From an uncultured Pseudomonadota bacterium (GTDB taxonomy: Bacteria > Desulfobacterota_B > Binatia > UBA9968), in assembly GCA_946478635.1 (NCBI GenBank), contig CAMLCX010000009.1:1-27481 (forward strand): 27,481 nt of DNA, in the 5' to 3' direction. The position numbers and the translations under genes are program-made. The notes below the pieces were generated by a model. It saw only the letters and a program-made list of their open reading frames with translations. It had not been told where the DNA came from and did not search any database. Positions 7,229-14,318 of this stretch are shown one piece after another (position 1 is the first letter of the stretch; every line of letters starts with the position of its first letter).

Positions 7229-7957
7229 ATGTCTTCAGGAACATGGCGTGGGACAGTTGGCGTTGTGAAGCCGACTTACGGCTCGGGCTCTCTGGTGGAA
7301 TTTATTCGGCTCTTGCCGGAGGGCGTCGGTTGTATTCCCATGTACGCCGGCATTAGGGAGCATTCAGAACGGGGATATCTCGGCGCGCTGGAAACCTATA
7401 ACGCCAAAGTCGCCGAGCTTGCGGAAATCGGCGTCGATCTGATCCATCCCGAAGGCGGGCCGCCGTTCATGGTGCGCGGCCACAAGGCCGAGCAGGAAAT
7501 AGTCAGTGGTTGGGAAGCGAAGTACAAGATTCCAATCTTCACTTCCGGCATGTCGCAGGCCGAAGCGCTGCGCGCTTTGCGGATCAAGAAATTCGTCGGC
7601 TGCACCTACTTCAACGACGAGAAACTCAATTCGCTCTTCGCGCGATACTTCAGCGATGCCGGGTTCGAAGTCTTGGGCATGGAAGGGATGAATACGACGC
7701 CCTACGAAGCCGACAAAATCTCCAGCGACACGATTTACCAGCATCTCAAGTCTTCATTCAACAAACACCCTGCGGCCCAGGGCATTTATCTGCTCGGTTC
7801 CGGGGCGTGGCAGGTGAAGGACATTGTCGCGGTGGAAACCGATTTAGGTGTCCCGGTCGTTCATCCGGTCGCCGCGCGGGTTTGGTGCGTGCAGAAGAGA
7901 CTGCGAATCAAAAATCCGATCAAGAATGCGAGCAGGTTGCTGGAGGAATTGCCTTAG
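7229..7957 (+). CDS. Asp/Glu racemase superfamily protein, arylmalonate decarboxylase/maleate isomerase-like, lacking both catalytic Cys
   Basis: The 242-residue protein matches the size and order of arylmalonate decarboxylase and maleate cis-trans isomerase: GTVGVVKPTYGSGS at the N-terminus, an ETYNAKVAELAEIGVDLI helix-strand, a QAEALRALRIKKFVG segment, and a C-terminal PVVHPVAARVW. Enzymes of this superfamily use one or two cysteines, one after the second strand pair and one near residue 190. Here those places read HPEGGPPF (73-80) and LLGSGAWQ (188-195). The only cysteines are C35, C125 and C220, none at a canonical position. The first site resembles arylmalonate decarboxylase, which also has Gly there, but loss of the second Cys implies other chemistry or no catalysis. 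The ATG has GGAGG 8 nt upstream. It is divergent from the AOR 1 operon and convergent with AOR 2. Confidence 0.8.
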   Translation: MSSGTWRGTVGVVKPTYGSGSLVEFIRLLPEGVGCIPMYAGIREHSERGYLGALETYNAKVAELAEIGVDLIHPEGGPPFMVRGHKAEQEIVSGWEAKYKIPIFTSGMSQAEALRALRIKKFVGCTYFNDEKLNSLFARYFSDAGFEVLGMEGMNTTPYEADKISSDTIYQHLKSSFNKHPAAQGIYLLGSGAWQVKDIVAVETDLGVPVVHPVAARVWCVQKRLRIKNPIKNASRLLEELP

Positions 7958-8017
7958 CTAAATTGTGGCTTCTTGGGTTGAGTCGTCCGTTTTCTTCTGA
8001 CTTTCTCCGGAAGTGAT

Positions 8018-9907
8018 TCAGTCCAACTGGCTCCACTCAGAAAATTCTTCCAAGCCCAATTTCTCGAGCGTGTCCTTGAACGGCCTTCCGGTTCGCTCGT
8101 GTCTTCCGGACAGTTTGTAATAGTCCCAGATCATATCCGGCAGCCACTTGGCGATCGTAAAACCTTTGTATTTGCCGTCGGGGATCGGTTCGAGAAATCT
8201 CGGACCGACATCCTGCCAGTCGAAGTCGGCGATCCAGCCGCGCTGGGTGCCGAAGAGACTCTGCAGAATCATGCTGCGGTGTCCGGCCGCGAGGGCTTCG
8301 TCCATCGAAAAATTCCAGCCGGTAATGGCGTTGAAGGCATCGACGATGCTGTTGAGACCGTCCTTTTTGTGGCTCTCCTGGGCGAACCAGCAGCCGCCGA
8401 AGATGCCGGTGAACTGTCTATACTGTTCCGAAAGCACGTGAGACCAAACCCAGCCTTCGGGGCTGTCCATTTCGAGCGGACCCCAATTTTCCTTGTCGCG
8501 TAAATCCGGCGGCGGATTTTTTGAGCCGCCGCCCTGCGGTTTCATGCCGCCGCTGGCGACCAGCTCGCGCAGCATCTGTCCGAGCAGTGGGCGCCACTCG
8601 TGCATGGCCGGCGTGCCGCCCTTGGTGTGCACGGCCCAATTGGGCGCGTCGCCGCCGAGCGCTTCGGCGAGTTGCTTCGGACCTTCGGCGAGCAGGTTGC
8701 CGAGCCAGCCTTCGCGCCGCGCCGCCATGTCCAAGAGCTTGTCCACCGCTTCGACGTTGCCCCATTCGAGCTTCAGACCGTCGGTGCGATCCGGACCGAG
8801 CAGTCCTTTTTCCCAGGCTTCGAAGGCGACGCCGGCGCCGCAGGAGAAATGACTGCACTCGATACCAAGATTGTTGATCTTTTCTGCCAAGTACAGCACG
8901 GCGTTGCCCTTGATGCCGAGATTGAAAAAAGTGTCGAGCCATTCGCCGCCGGCGTTGAAGTGGACCACGGTGCCTTTGAATTCGCCTTCGCCGAGCTTGG
9001 CGTCCCAGGGGCACATGCGCGCGCATTGAAAGCACGGGCGGAGCACGACGTCGTTATCGGCGAAACCGGCGATGTGCGCCGGCTGCAGATCGGTGCTGCG
9101 CCAGTTCAAGTTATTGAGCGCGCCCCACGCATCGCCGTGGCCGTATTTGGTTTTCTTTTTTTTGACGTCGTGTTGCTGCAAGACGTTGCGCCAGCGCAAG
9201 CCGGCATCGGCCAGTTTTGCTTTGTCGCGATAGCTCGGTCTGAGCGTGCCTGAGACAACGATTGCTTTGAGTTTCTTCGAGCCGAAAACTGCGCCGCCGC
9301 TGTGCGCCGCGAAATGATTGTAGTCATTAGCCAGCATGGCGGCGCGATTCATGCTTTCTCCCGCCGGACCGATGCACAGCACTCTGGCGTCGCGGTTGCC
9401 GACGATTTCACGCAAGCGATCCTCGGTGTCGCGGGTGCCGAGGCCCCAGACTTGCGCCGCGTCGCGCAGCTCGGGTTTGCCGTCCTTGATGTAGAGATAC
9501 ACTGGTTTTGGCGAAGCGCCATTGAGGATAACGCCGTCGTAGCCCGCAGCCTTGAGATAAGTTCCCCAGTAACCGCTAGTGGCGCCGCGCCCGAGGGTCG
9601 TATTCGTGAGCGGGCTCAGGTAGACCGCCGTCATCTTGGTGCCGCCGGGGGTAAATCCATTGCCCGTCAACGGTCCGGTCATCATGACGACGCTGTTCTC
9701 CGGGCCGAAAGGCGCCGCGTCGAGCGGCAATTCGTTCATTAAGATGTATAACGCCAGGGCCTGGCCGCCGATGAATTTTTTGAGAATCGGCTCTTCGGGC
9801 AGATTTTCGTCCATTAGCGCGCCGGTGGTGAGATTGACCCGGAGAATCTTGCCCATGTAGCCGCCGGGCAGGGGAGTCGCGCGTTGGGCCGGAAACAAAT
9901 TCGTCAT
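8018..9907 (-). CDS. Aldehyde:ferredoxin oxidoreductase family tungsten/molybdenum enzyme (AOR 2)
   Basis: The 629-residue enzyme is a close paralog of AOR 1, with long identical runs near the C-terminus (DWQDVGPRFLEPIPDGKYKG). It has the same signatures: GRGATSGYWG (107-116), GPAGES (180-185), and cluster ligands C292-x2-C295-x3-C299 plus C506 in GGCWF. The frame stays open upstream to 9961, but those 18 residues (NVLNILNDLN...) are translation of a GTTCAA repeat array. ATG at 9907, with GAGG 5 nt upstream, fits AOR 1 by alignment and is chosen. It is the last gene of the second minus-strand operon, downstream of two family 1 binding proteins and a phthalate-decarboxylase-like gene. Cytoplasmic, substrate unknown. 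Differences from AOR 1 around 240-290 and 505-530 could reflect different substrates. Confidence 0.92.
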   Translation of the reverse strand: MTNLFPAQRATPLPGGYMGKILRVNLTTGALMDENLPEEPILKKFIGGQALALYILMNELPLDAAPFGPENSVVMMTGPLTGNGFTPGGTKMTAVYLSPLTNTTLGRGATSGYWGTYLKAAGYDGVILNGASPKPVYLYIKDGKPELRDAAQVWGLGTRDTEDRLREIVGNRDARVLCIGPAGESMNRAAMLANDYNHFAAHSGGAVFGSKKLKAIVVSGTLRPSYRDKAKLADAGLRWRNVLQQHDVKKKKTKYGHGDAWGALNNLNWRSTDLQPAHIAGFADNDVVLRPCFQCARMCPWDAKLGEGEFKGTVVHFNAGGEWLDTFFNLGIKGNAVLYLAEKINNLGIECSHFSCGAGVAFEAWEKGLLGPDRTDGLKLEWGNVEAVDKLLDMAARREGWLGNLLAEGPKQLAEALGGDAPNWAVHTKGGTPAMHEWRPLLGQMLRELVASGGMKPQGGGSKNPPPDLRDKENWGPLEMDSPEGWVWSHVLSEQYRQFTGIFGGCWFAQESHKKDGLNSIVDAFNAITGWNFSMDEALAAGHRSMILQSLFGTQRGWIADFDWQDVGPRFLEPIPDGKYKGFTIAKWLPDMIWDYYKLSGRHERTGRPFKDTLEKLGLEEFSEWSQLD

Positions 9908-9928
9908 TGTCGCCTCGATATCATCATC

Positions 9929-10003
9929 GTTCAAATCGTTCAAAATGTTCAAGACGTTCAAAACGTCAAATGCGGTTCAAAGGTTCAAGGTTCAAAGGTT
10001 CAA
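9929..10003. repeat. GTTCAANNN array, single-orientation type (array 3)
   Basis: GTTCAA lies at 9929, 9938, 9947 and 9956 with exact 9-base spacing. A second cluster at 9975, 9983, 9990 and 9998 has spacings of 7-8 bases. No TTGAAC arm is present, unlike arrays 1, 2 and 4, so no long hairpin can form. The last unit contains the stop codon of the binding-protein gene (10000-10002). The array separates that gene from AOR 2. Confidence 0.8.
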
Positions 10004-11004
10004 CGTGAGCCGAAGATCGACCGGAGTTCTTCGCCGGCCGGTCCGTATTCTTTGGCCAGGCGCGGATCGCTGGCGAAGAGTTTTACGTTGCGCAGCGAAA
10101 AAACTTGCGGATCGATGTCGCGGTGGCTGGGGATCCGGCCCTGATCGCGCAGCATGCGCTGGCCTTCGACGGACAGAATGAAACTGATCAACAATTTTCC
10201 GGCGCCGGGATGGGGCGCGCTCTTCATCAAAGCGATAGGGTGAACATAGGTAATTACCGGTTCGTCGAAGACGTACTGCACCGGGCCGCCCTGGCCCTTG
10301 ATGCGCGCGGCGATGTGCGCGTAGGTGTTGGTGACGGCGTGAAACTCCCCCGCGGCCAACAGTTGCGCGGTAATGTTGTGACCGTCGCGCACCCCCGGCT
10401 GCTGCGCGGCGAGTGCTTTGAGAAAATTTCGCGCCTTCTCTTTGCCCCAACGCCGCTGAAGATTGACGTACCACTCCGGATCTTGCAGGTTGACGCCGAG
10501 GCGGCCCTTCCAGCGCGGCGCCAGCAGGTCTTCGTATTTTTTCGGCGCCTCGTTTGGGCGCACGAGCTGAGTGTTATAGGCCATGGAGTTCAGCAGTGAA
10601 TGCACGCTCACCCAGTGGCCGTCGGGGTCTTTGAAGCCGTCGTCATAGGACGACGCCTCAGGCGGAACGAATCTTTGCGTCAGCCGCGACTCCTTCAGCA
10701 GCTGGACTTGAAACCCCGCCGAAGTGACGACATCGACGGCGAAACGCCCGGCCTTGGCTTCGGTGTTGGCACGCTGCAGCACGCGCTCGCTGGTGCCGCG
10801 ATAAAAGGACGGCTTGATCAACGGATATTTTTTCTTGAAGGCGTCGACCAGGGTGACGATTTGCTCATTGTTGAGCGAGCTGTAGAGCACAACCTCGCCT
10901 TCGGTTCTGGCGGAGTCCTCGACCGTCGCGGCGCGCGCCGTCGTCGTTTGGACGAAGGCGACGGATACGGCCGATAGAACGAATAAGACAAATCGGAACT
11001 TCAC
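10000..11004 (-). CDS. Extracellular solute-binding protein family 1 (iron(III)/thiamine-type ABC binding protein)
   Basis: The 334-residue protein has a signal peptide (MKFRFVLFVLSAVSVAFVQ, cleavage near TTTARA). The body has family 1 hallmarks: EGEVVLYSSLNNEQIVTLVDAFKKKYP, VDVVTSAGFQVQLLKESRL, a WVSVHSLLNSMAYNT segment, YEDLLAPRWKGRLGVN, ISFILSVEGQRMLRDQGRIP, and a C-terminal RSIFG. The start is GTG at 11004, preceded by AGGAGG; the gap to the upstream stop is 15 bp, so it is co-transcribed. Iron-binding tyrosines cannot be assigned with confidence, so the ligand stays open (a metal, organic acid or other anion). The nearest paralog is 12165-13268. No cognate permease or ATPase is seen. Confidence 0.88.
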   Translation of the reverse strand: MKFRFVLFVLSAVSVAFVQTTTARAATVEDSARTEGEVVLYSSLNNEQIVTLVDAFKKKYPLIKPSFYRGTSERVLQRANTEAKAGRFAVDVVTSAGFQVQLLKESRLTQRFVPPEASSYDDGFKDPDGHWVSVHSLLNSMAYNTQLVRPNEAPKKYEDLLAPRWKGRLGVNLQDPEWYVNLQRRWGKEKARNFLKALAAQQPGVRDGHNITAQLLAAGEFHAVTNTYAHIAARIKGQGGPVQYVFDEPVITYVHPIALMKSAPHPGAGKLLISFILSVEGQRMLRDQGRIPSHRDIDPQVFSLRNVKLFASDPRLAKEYGPAGEELRSIFGSR

Positions 11005-11019
11005 ACTCCGACCTCCTGA

Positions 11020-12000
11020 TCACACATGACCGACGAAGAGATCGTCCATGGGCAGCATTGTTTTCATCAGGCCCTGCTCGATCTGATAGCGATTGAGCGC
11101 GGCGAGGGAGCGCTTTTCGTTCGCGCCGATCATGTAAGCGTACGGGTCTTCTCCCAATACGTCGCGCTCTTTCGCGTAACCCGCGACTTCGTCCGGCGCC
11201 ATGTACGGGGCGGCCGCGTCGCGCGCCTCCATGAACACGCGCGTGAGCTTCGCCGGAAGGTCGGGATAGCGTTGGGCGATTTCCTTGCGAATCGATACGA
11301 TATGCATGATCGGGTTGATGCCGGTCTTTTTCGTATAATCGATAATCTCCTGGTTATTTTCAAAGAGCGGCTTCACGCCGGAATAGGCGGCCATCATCTT
11401 GGGCGTTTCACCGCCGCCGAATAAGCCGAGATAGCCCGAATCGCCGGGCACAACGGCGCCGTGCAATTCGCCGTCGTGGAGCATTTTTGAAAGCACGACT
11501 TTTTCGCCGCCGAAGGGCGGCGGCGGTTCGATGCGCTGCACTTTGACCGGCAGCTCGTGGCCGATGAAGACTTCCCGTCCTGAAACAAACCATTGCATAT
11601 CGGTTGTCTTGATATCGTGGGCGTCGAGCAGATAGCCGCGCGCCCAGACCACGGCGGTGGCGCCGTAGCGAAAGCAGCCGAATTTTTTTCCCTTCAGCTC
11701 GGAGGGATGCTTAAGGCGATCAGCACAGTGATAGATATTGCGCTGGCGCGGGCCGCGCTCAAAAAACACCGGCAGGGCGAGAAGCTCCTGGCCTTTTTCA
11801 ATGGCGCGGAACAGGCTCGCCGCCGAGCACTCGCCGACATCCCACTGGCCGTGAAGGTATTTGTAGTGGCGCTCCCCCGAGGTGGTGAAGTTCGGATCGA
11901 TGGCGAGTTCGTAGCCTTCGACGCCGATTTTGCCGTCGATCAGCGCGCGACAGCGGGAATGATCGGGCAAGCCCAAGGTAATTTTCGGTTTGTTTGACAT
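11020..12000 (-). CDS. 4,5-dihydroxyphthalate decarboxylase-like protein (PBP-fold)
   Basis: From ATG at 12000 (AAGGAAG about 6 nt upstream) the protein has 326 residues, the usual size of the Pht5/DHP decarboxylase family. Typical features are ITLGLPDHSRCRALIDGKIGVEGYEL at the start, GQWDVGECSAASLF, LLALPVFFERGPRQRNIY, and LKGKKFGCFRYGATAVVWARGYL. The family has a periplasmic-binding-protein fold. Characterised members decarboxylate 4,5-dihydroxyphthalate, but most annotated ones are untested. There is no signal peptide, so it is probably cytoplasmic and enzymatic. An upstream open extension to 12084 is repeat translation (LNDLNVLNG) and is rejected. It lies 15 bp upstream of the next binding protein in the AOR 2 operon. 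Confidence 0.78.
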   Translation of the reverse strand: MSNKPKITLGLPDHSRCRALIDGKIGVEGYELAIDPNFTTSGERHYKYLHGQWDVGECSAASLFRAIEKGQELLALPVFFERGPRQRNIYHCADRLKHPSELKGKKFGCFRYGATAVVWARGYLLDAHDIKTTDMQWFVSGREVFIGHELPVKVQRIEPPPPFGGEKVVLSKMLHDGELHGAVVPGDSGYLGLFGGGETPKMMAAYSGVKPLFENNQEIIDYTKKTGINPIMHIVSIRKEIAQRYPDLPAKLTRVFMEARDAAAPYMAPDEVAGYAKERDVLGEDPYAYMIGANEKRSLAALNRYQIEQGLMKTMLPMDDLFVGHV

Positions 12001-12036
12001 AACAACTTCCTTCCGAAGCCAGGCAATGAGGAAACC

Positions 12037-12145
12037 GTTCAAGACGTTCAAATCGTTCAATCCCCCACCTGTTTCCTCCCCCACGTCCGTGGGGGAGGAT
12101 GTTAGGAGGGGGTTGAACGGAGCGCAGCCGTTGAACGTTTTGAAC
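12037..12145. repeat. GTTCAANNN array with nested GC hairpin (array 4)
   Basis: GTTCAA lies at 12037, 12046 and 12055. TTGAAC lies at 12113, 12131 and 12140. Nested inside are an outer CCCCCACCT/AGGAGGGGG pair and a perfect 11-bp hairpin at 12075-12098 (CCTCCCCCACG and CGTGGGGGAGG). The GGAGCGCAGCCG module at 12119-12130 sits between two right-arm units and matches, in reverse, the CGCTGCGCTCC module of array 2. It lies between a binding-protein stop and the start of the phthalate-decarboxylase-like gene. Confidence 0.85.
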
Positions 12146-12164
12146 GATTTGGGCGAAAGTTTTA

Positions 12165-13268
12165 TTAGCGCGCTCCGCCGAATATCTCCCTATAACGGTT
12201 GCCGATGGCCTGGTATCGCTTTCCGATATCAAAAATATCCGGTGTGCGTACGTCCTGGCCATCGAGAAGTTGGCCTTCCGGTGATTTGACCTTGGCGTGC
12301 GCCGGCATACGATTGGTGGTCACGACGATTTTCTGGCCCTCTTCGGAAAGCAGATAATCGATGAACAGCGCGCCGGTGTAAGGCCGCGGCGCGTTGGCGC
12401 TCATGAAGACCAGGCTAGGGCTCAGAAAAAAAGGCTGGATCGGCGCAAACGCGAGCGGCGCTCCCTGCCGGCTCAGCGTGAGGACGGAATTCAAATTCGT
12501 CTCCACCGCCAGGTCGAATTCGCCGGCGGCGACGAGTTGAGTCATGAGCCGGCGTCCCCGCTGGTGCGCGATACTCTGCTCGTTCAGCCGCTTCATAAAA
12601 CGCAAGCCGGCTTCCTCGCCGAGATATTGCAGCATGGTGCCGAACCACACGTAGGACTGATTATCCATCGTCAGCTTGCCTTTCCAACGCGGCTTTAAAA
12701 GATCTTCGACTGCGCGCGGCGCATCTTCTTTCTTCACTTGACGGGTATTGTAGGCGCTCACCATGACGTTGGTCATGTAAGCCGTCCACAGGCCGTTTTT
12801 GTCCTTGAGTCCCTCGCGGTAAAATTCACTTTCAGGGGAGCGATAGCGGGCGGCGATCCTTTTGCCCATCAAACCCAACACGCCAAGTTGACCGCTCAAA
12901 ACAACATCGGAAATGGGCTTGCCCGCCCGCGCTTCCGTCTCGAGCCGTGTGATAATAGCGGCGCCGGAAAAATGCACGCTGGTCGCCTTGGCGCCGGGAT
13001 AGCGCTTCATGAATCCGTCGGTGAGCGGCTTCATCGCGGAGACATCCATATTGGCATAGATGACCGCCTCCCCTTCGCTCCTGGCCGCTTCGTACAGGCG
13101 CTGCTGGCGCTCCTGCGGCGAAAGTTTTTCCAGTACGGCAAGTTTCGCTTCCGCTGCGCTTTGCGCTTCCGATTCGACGTGCCACAGTAACGGCAAAAAA
13201 ACGGCCAACGCGGGAAGAAATTTTCGCATCGGCAACACGATGACCATTCTCACGACATTCCGGAACAT
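12165..13268 (-). CDS. Extracellular solute-binding protein family 1 (iron(III)-type ABC binding protein)
   Basis: From ATG at 13268 the product has 367 residues. The N-terminus holds a signal sequence (RKFLPALAVFLPLLWHVESEAQS). The mature part has EGEAVIYANMDVSAMKPLTDGFMKRYPG, SDVVLSGQLGVLGLMGKRIA, VEDLLKPRWKGKLTMDNQSYVWFG, LVAAGEFDLAVETN and FIDYLLSEEGQKIV, all typical of family 1 and parallel to 10000-11004. The chosen ATG overlaps the preceding stop as TGATG, which implies coupled translation. The open frame extends upstream to 13352 inside the TAXI-like gene, but that part is unlikely. An internal ATG at 13229 would give a shorter signal peptide. Ligand unknown; no transporter subunits nearby. 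Confidence 0.85.
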   Translation of the reverse strand: MFRNVVRMVIVLPMRKFLPALAVFLPLLWHVESEAQSAAEAKLAVLEKLSPQERQQRLYEAARSEGEAVIYANMDVSAMKPLTDGFMKRYPGAKATSVHFSGAAIITRLETEARAGKPISDVVLSGQLGVLGLMGKRIAARYRSPESEFYREGLKDKNGLWTAYMTNVMVSAYNTRQVKKEDAPRAVEDLLKPRWKGKLTMDNQSYVWFGTMLQYLGEEAGLRFMKRLNEQSIAHQRGRRLMTQLVAAGEFDLAVETNLNSVLTLSRQGAPLAFAPIQPFFLSPSLVFMSANAPRPYTGALFIDYLLSEEGQKIVVTTNRMPAHAKVKSPEGQLLDGQDVRTPDIFDIGKRYQAIGNRYREIFGGAR

Positions 13269-14215
13269 CACAGATACCCTTTCTCGCGAAAGTATTTCCT
13301 CGCCCCACGGTGGAGCGGAATATTCAACTGTCCGGCTTCGCCGCCGCGACAAAATTCAAGCATCGTCATCGGCCGTTTATCGAAATGATCCACTGGAATC
13401 TGCTTATGGCAAAGATCGACGGCTTTGGCCATACCGTAGGCGATTTCCGAGGGGAGGCCGGCATGGCAGAAAAATGTCCAGCCGCTGAAATCGACGCAGC
13501 GGAGGTCGCGCTCCAGCTTGGGATAGTGCTTTTGTGTCAGCATGGCGCTGGGAAATCCAAGCCTCGACATGTGGCGCGCCGCGCCGTCGTTGACCGGCAA
13601 GAAGCGCATGCCCGAGTTGAGCGCCGTGGTTCCCCAGCTTTTGACGCCTTCATCGAAGACCGCGTCGGCTTTGCCGGATTGGATATGATCCTTGCGCTCC
13701 TTGCTGCTCGGTGATGCCGCTTCCATGACTTTACCGCCCCAGCTTTCGATTTGCTTGAAGCTCATGCCGTAGGCCTTGAGAACCTCCTCGATGGCATAGA
13801 CCGTTGTTTGCAGCTTGCCCCGGCGGCGCGTCGAGATGCGTAATGGATATTTTTGCCGCTTTACGTCTTCGAGAGACTCGATGCCGGTGTCTTTGCGCAC
13901 GGCGAAGATCAGCCGGTCCCAGGTAGGAAACACGCCGATGGCCCGAAGTGGTATTTTTTTCTTATAGAAGCCGCGGCCGAGATAGGCCATCGCCGAGAGA
14001 CCGACTGGGTTGCCGAAGCCGAAGTTCAAGCGTTTTTTGTCGATGAGAATCGCCGGGCCGGTGCCGCCAAGCTCGGAGTCGCGCCAGCCCATGGCGACGT
14101 TGAGCTGGGATTGGCGCGGCAACTCCACATTATTGAAAAATGTCAGGGCGACGATGTTGGCGATATCGACTCGTTTCGAAGTTGCGCCGATGGAAATTTT
14201 GACGGGTTGGTTCAT
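13268..14215 (-). CDS. TAXI-type TRAP solute-binding-like protein without signal peptide
   Basis: The 315-residue protein resembles TAXI family (NMT1-like) receptors of TRAP transporters: ISIGATSKRVDIANIVALTFF at the start, LNFGFGNPVGLSAMAYLGRGFY, LRAIGVFPTWDRLIFAVRKDTGIESLEDVK, a GKADAVFDEGVKSWG segment, and FSGWTFFCHAGLPSEIAYGMAKAVD. TAXI receptors are normally exported, but here the family match starts at residue 5 with no hydrophobic leader. GAAAGG precedes the ATG, so the start looks right. It is therefore predicted to be cytoplasmic, perhaps a PBP-fold enzyme or sensor. No TRAP membrane subunits are visible. It follows the VOC gene and overlaps the next gene by one base. Confidence 0.75.
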   Translation of the reverse strand: MNQPVKISIGATSKRVDIANIVALTFFNNVELPRQSQLNVAMGWRDSELGGTGPAILIDKKRLNFGFGNPVGLSAMAYLGRGFYKKKIPLRAIGVFPTWDRLIFAVRKDTGIESLEDVKRQKYPLRISTRRRGKLQTTVYAIEEVLKAYGMSFKQIESWGGKVMEAASPSSKERKDHIQSGKADAVFDEGVKSWGTTALNSGMRFLPVNDGAARHMSRLGFPSAMLTQKHYPKLERDLRCVDFSGWTFFCHAGLPSEIAYGMAKAVDLCHKQIPVDHFDKRPMTMLEFCRGGEAGQLNIPLHRGARKYFREKGYL

Positions 14216-14318
14216 AAGCCCTTTCTCAATGTTTTCGAGCGACGAATCGGTCCTTCACTTTGCTCCAAATGCCGCGGTTGAAATGAATACACGCTCCGCC
14301 GTTTGGTGAGGGATTAGT

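Noticed and set aside
7958..8017. Terminator between the convergent genes
   Set aside because: I found no stem followed by a T-run in these 60 bases.
8418..9253. Long open frames over AOR 2 on both strands
   Set aside because: Compositionally arginine- and alanine-rich shadows of a clear AOR gene.
1047..9907. AORs as benzoyl-CoA reductase BamB
   Set aside because: The AOR fold and cysteines fit, but other Bam subunits and benzoyl-CoA pathway genes are absent; by eye the sequence cannot separate BamB from other AOR clades.
12037..12145. GTTCAA/GC hairpins as intrinsic terminators
   Set aside because: None has a T-run on either strand after the stem, and each lies inside an apparent operon.
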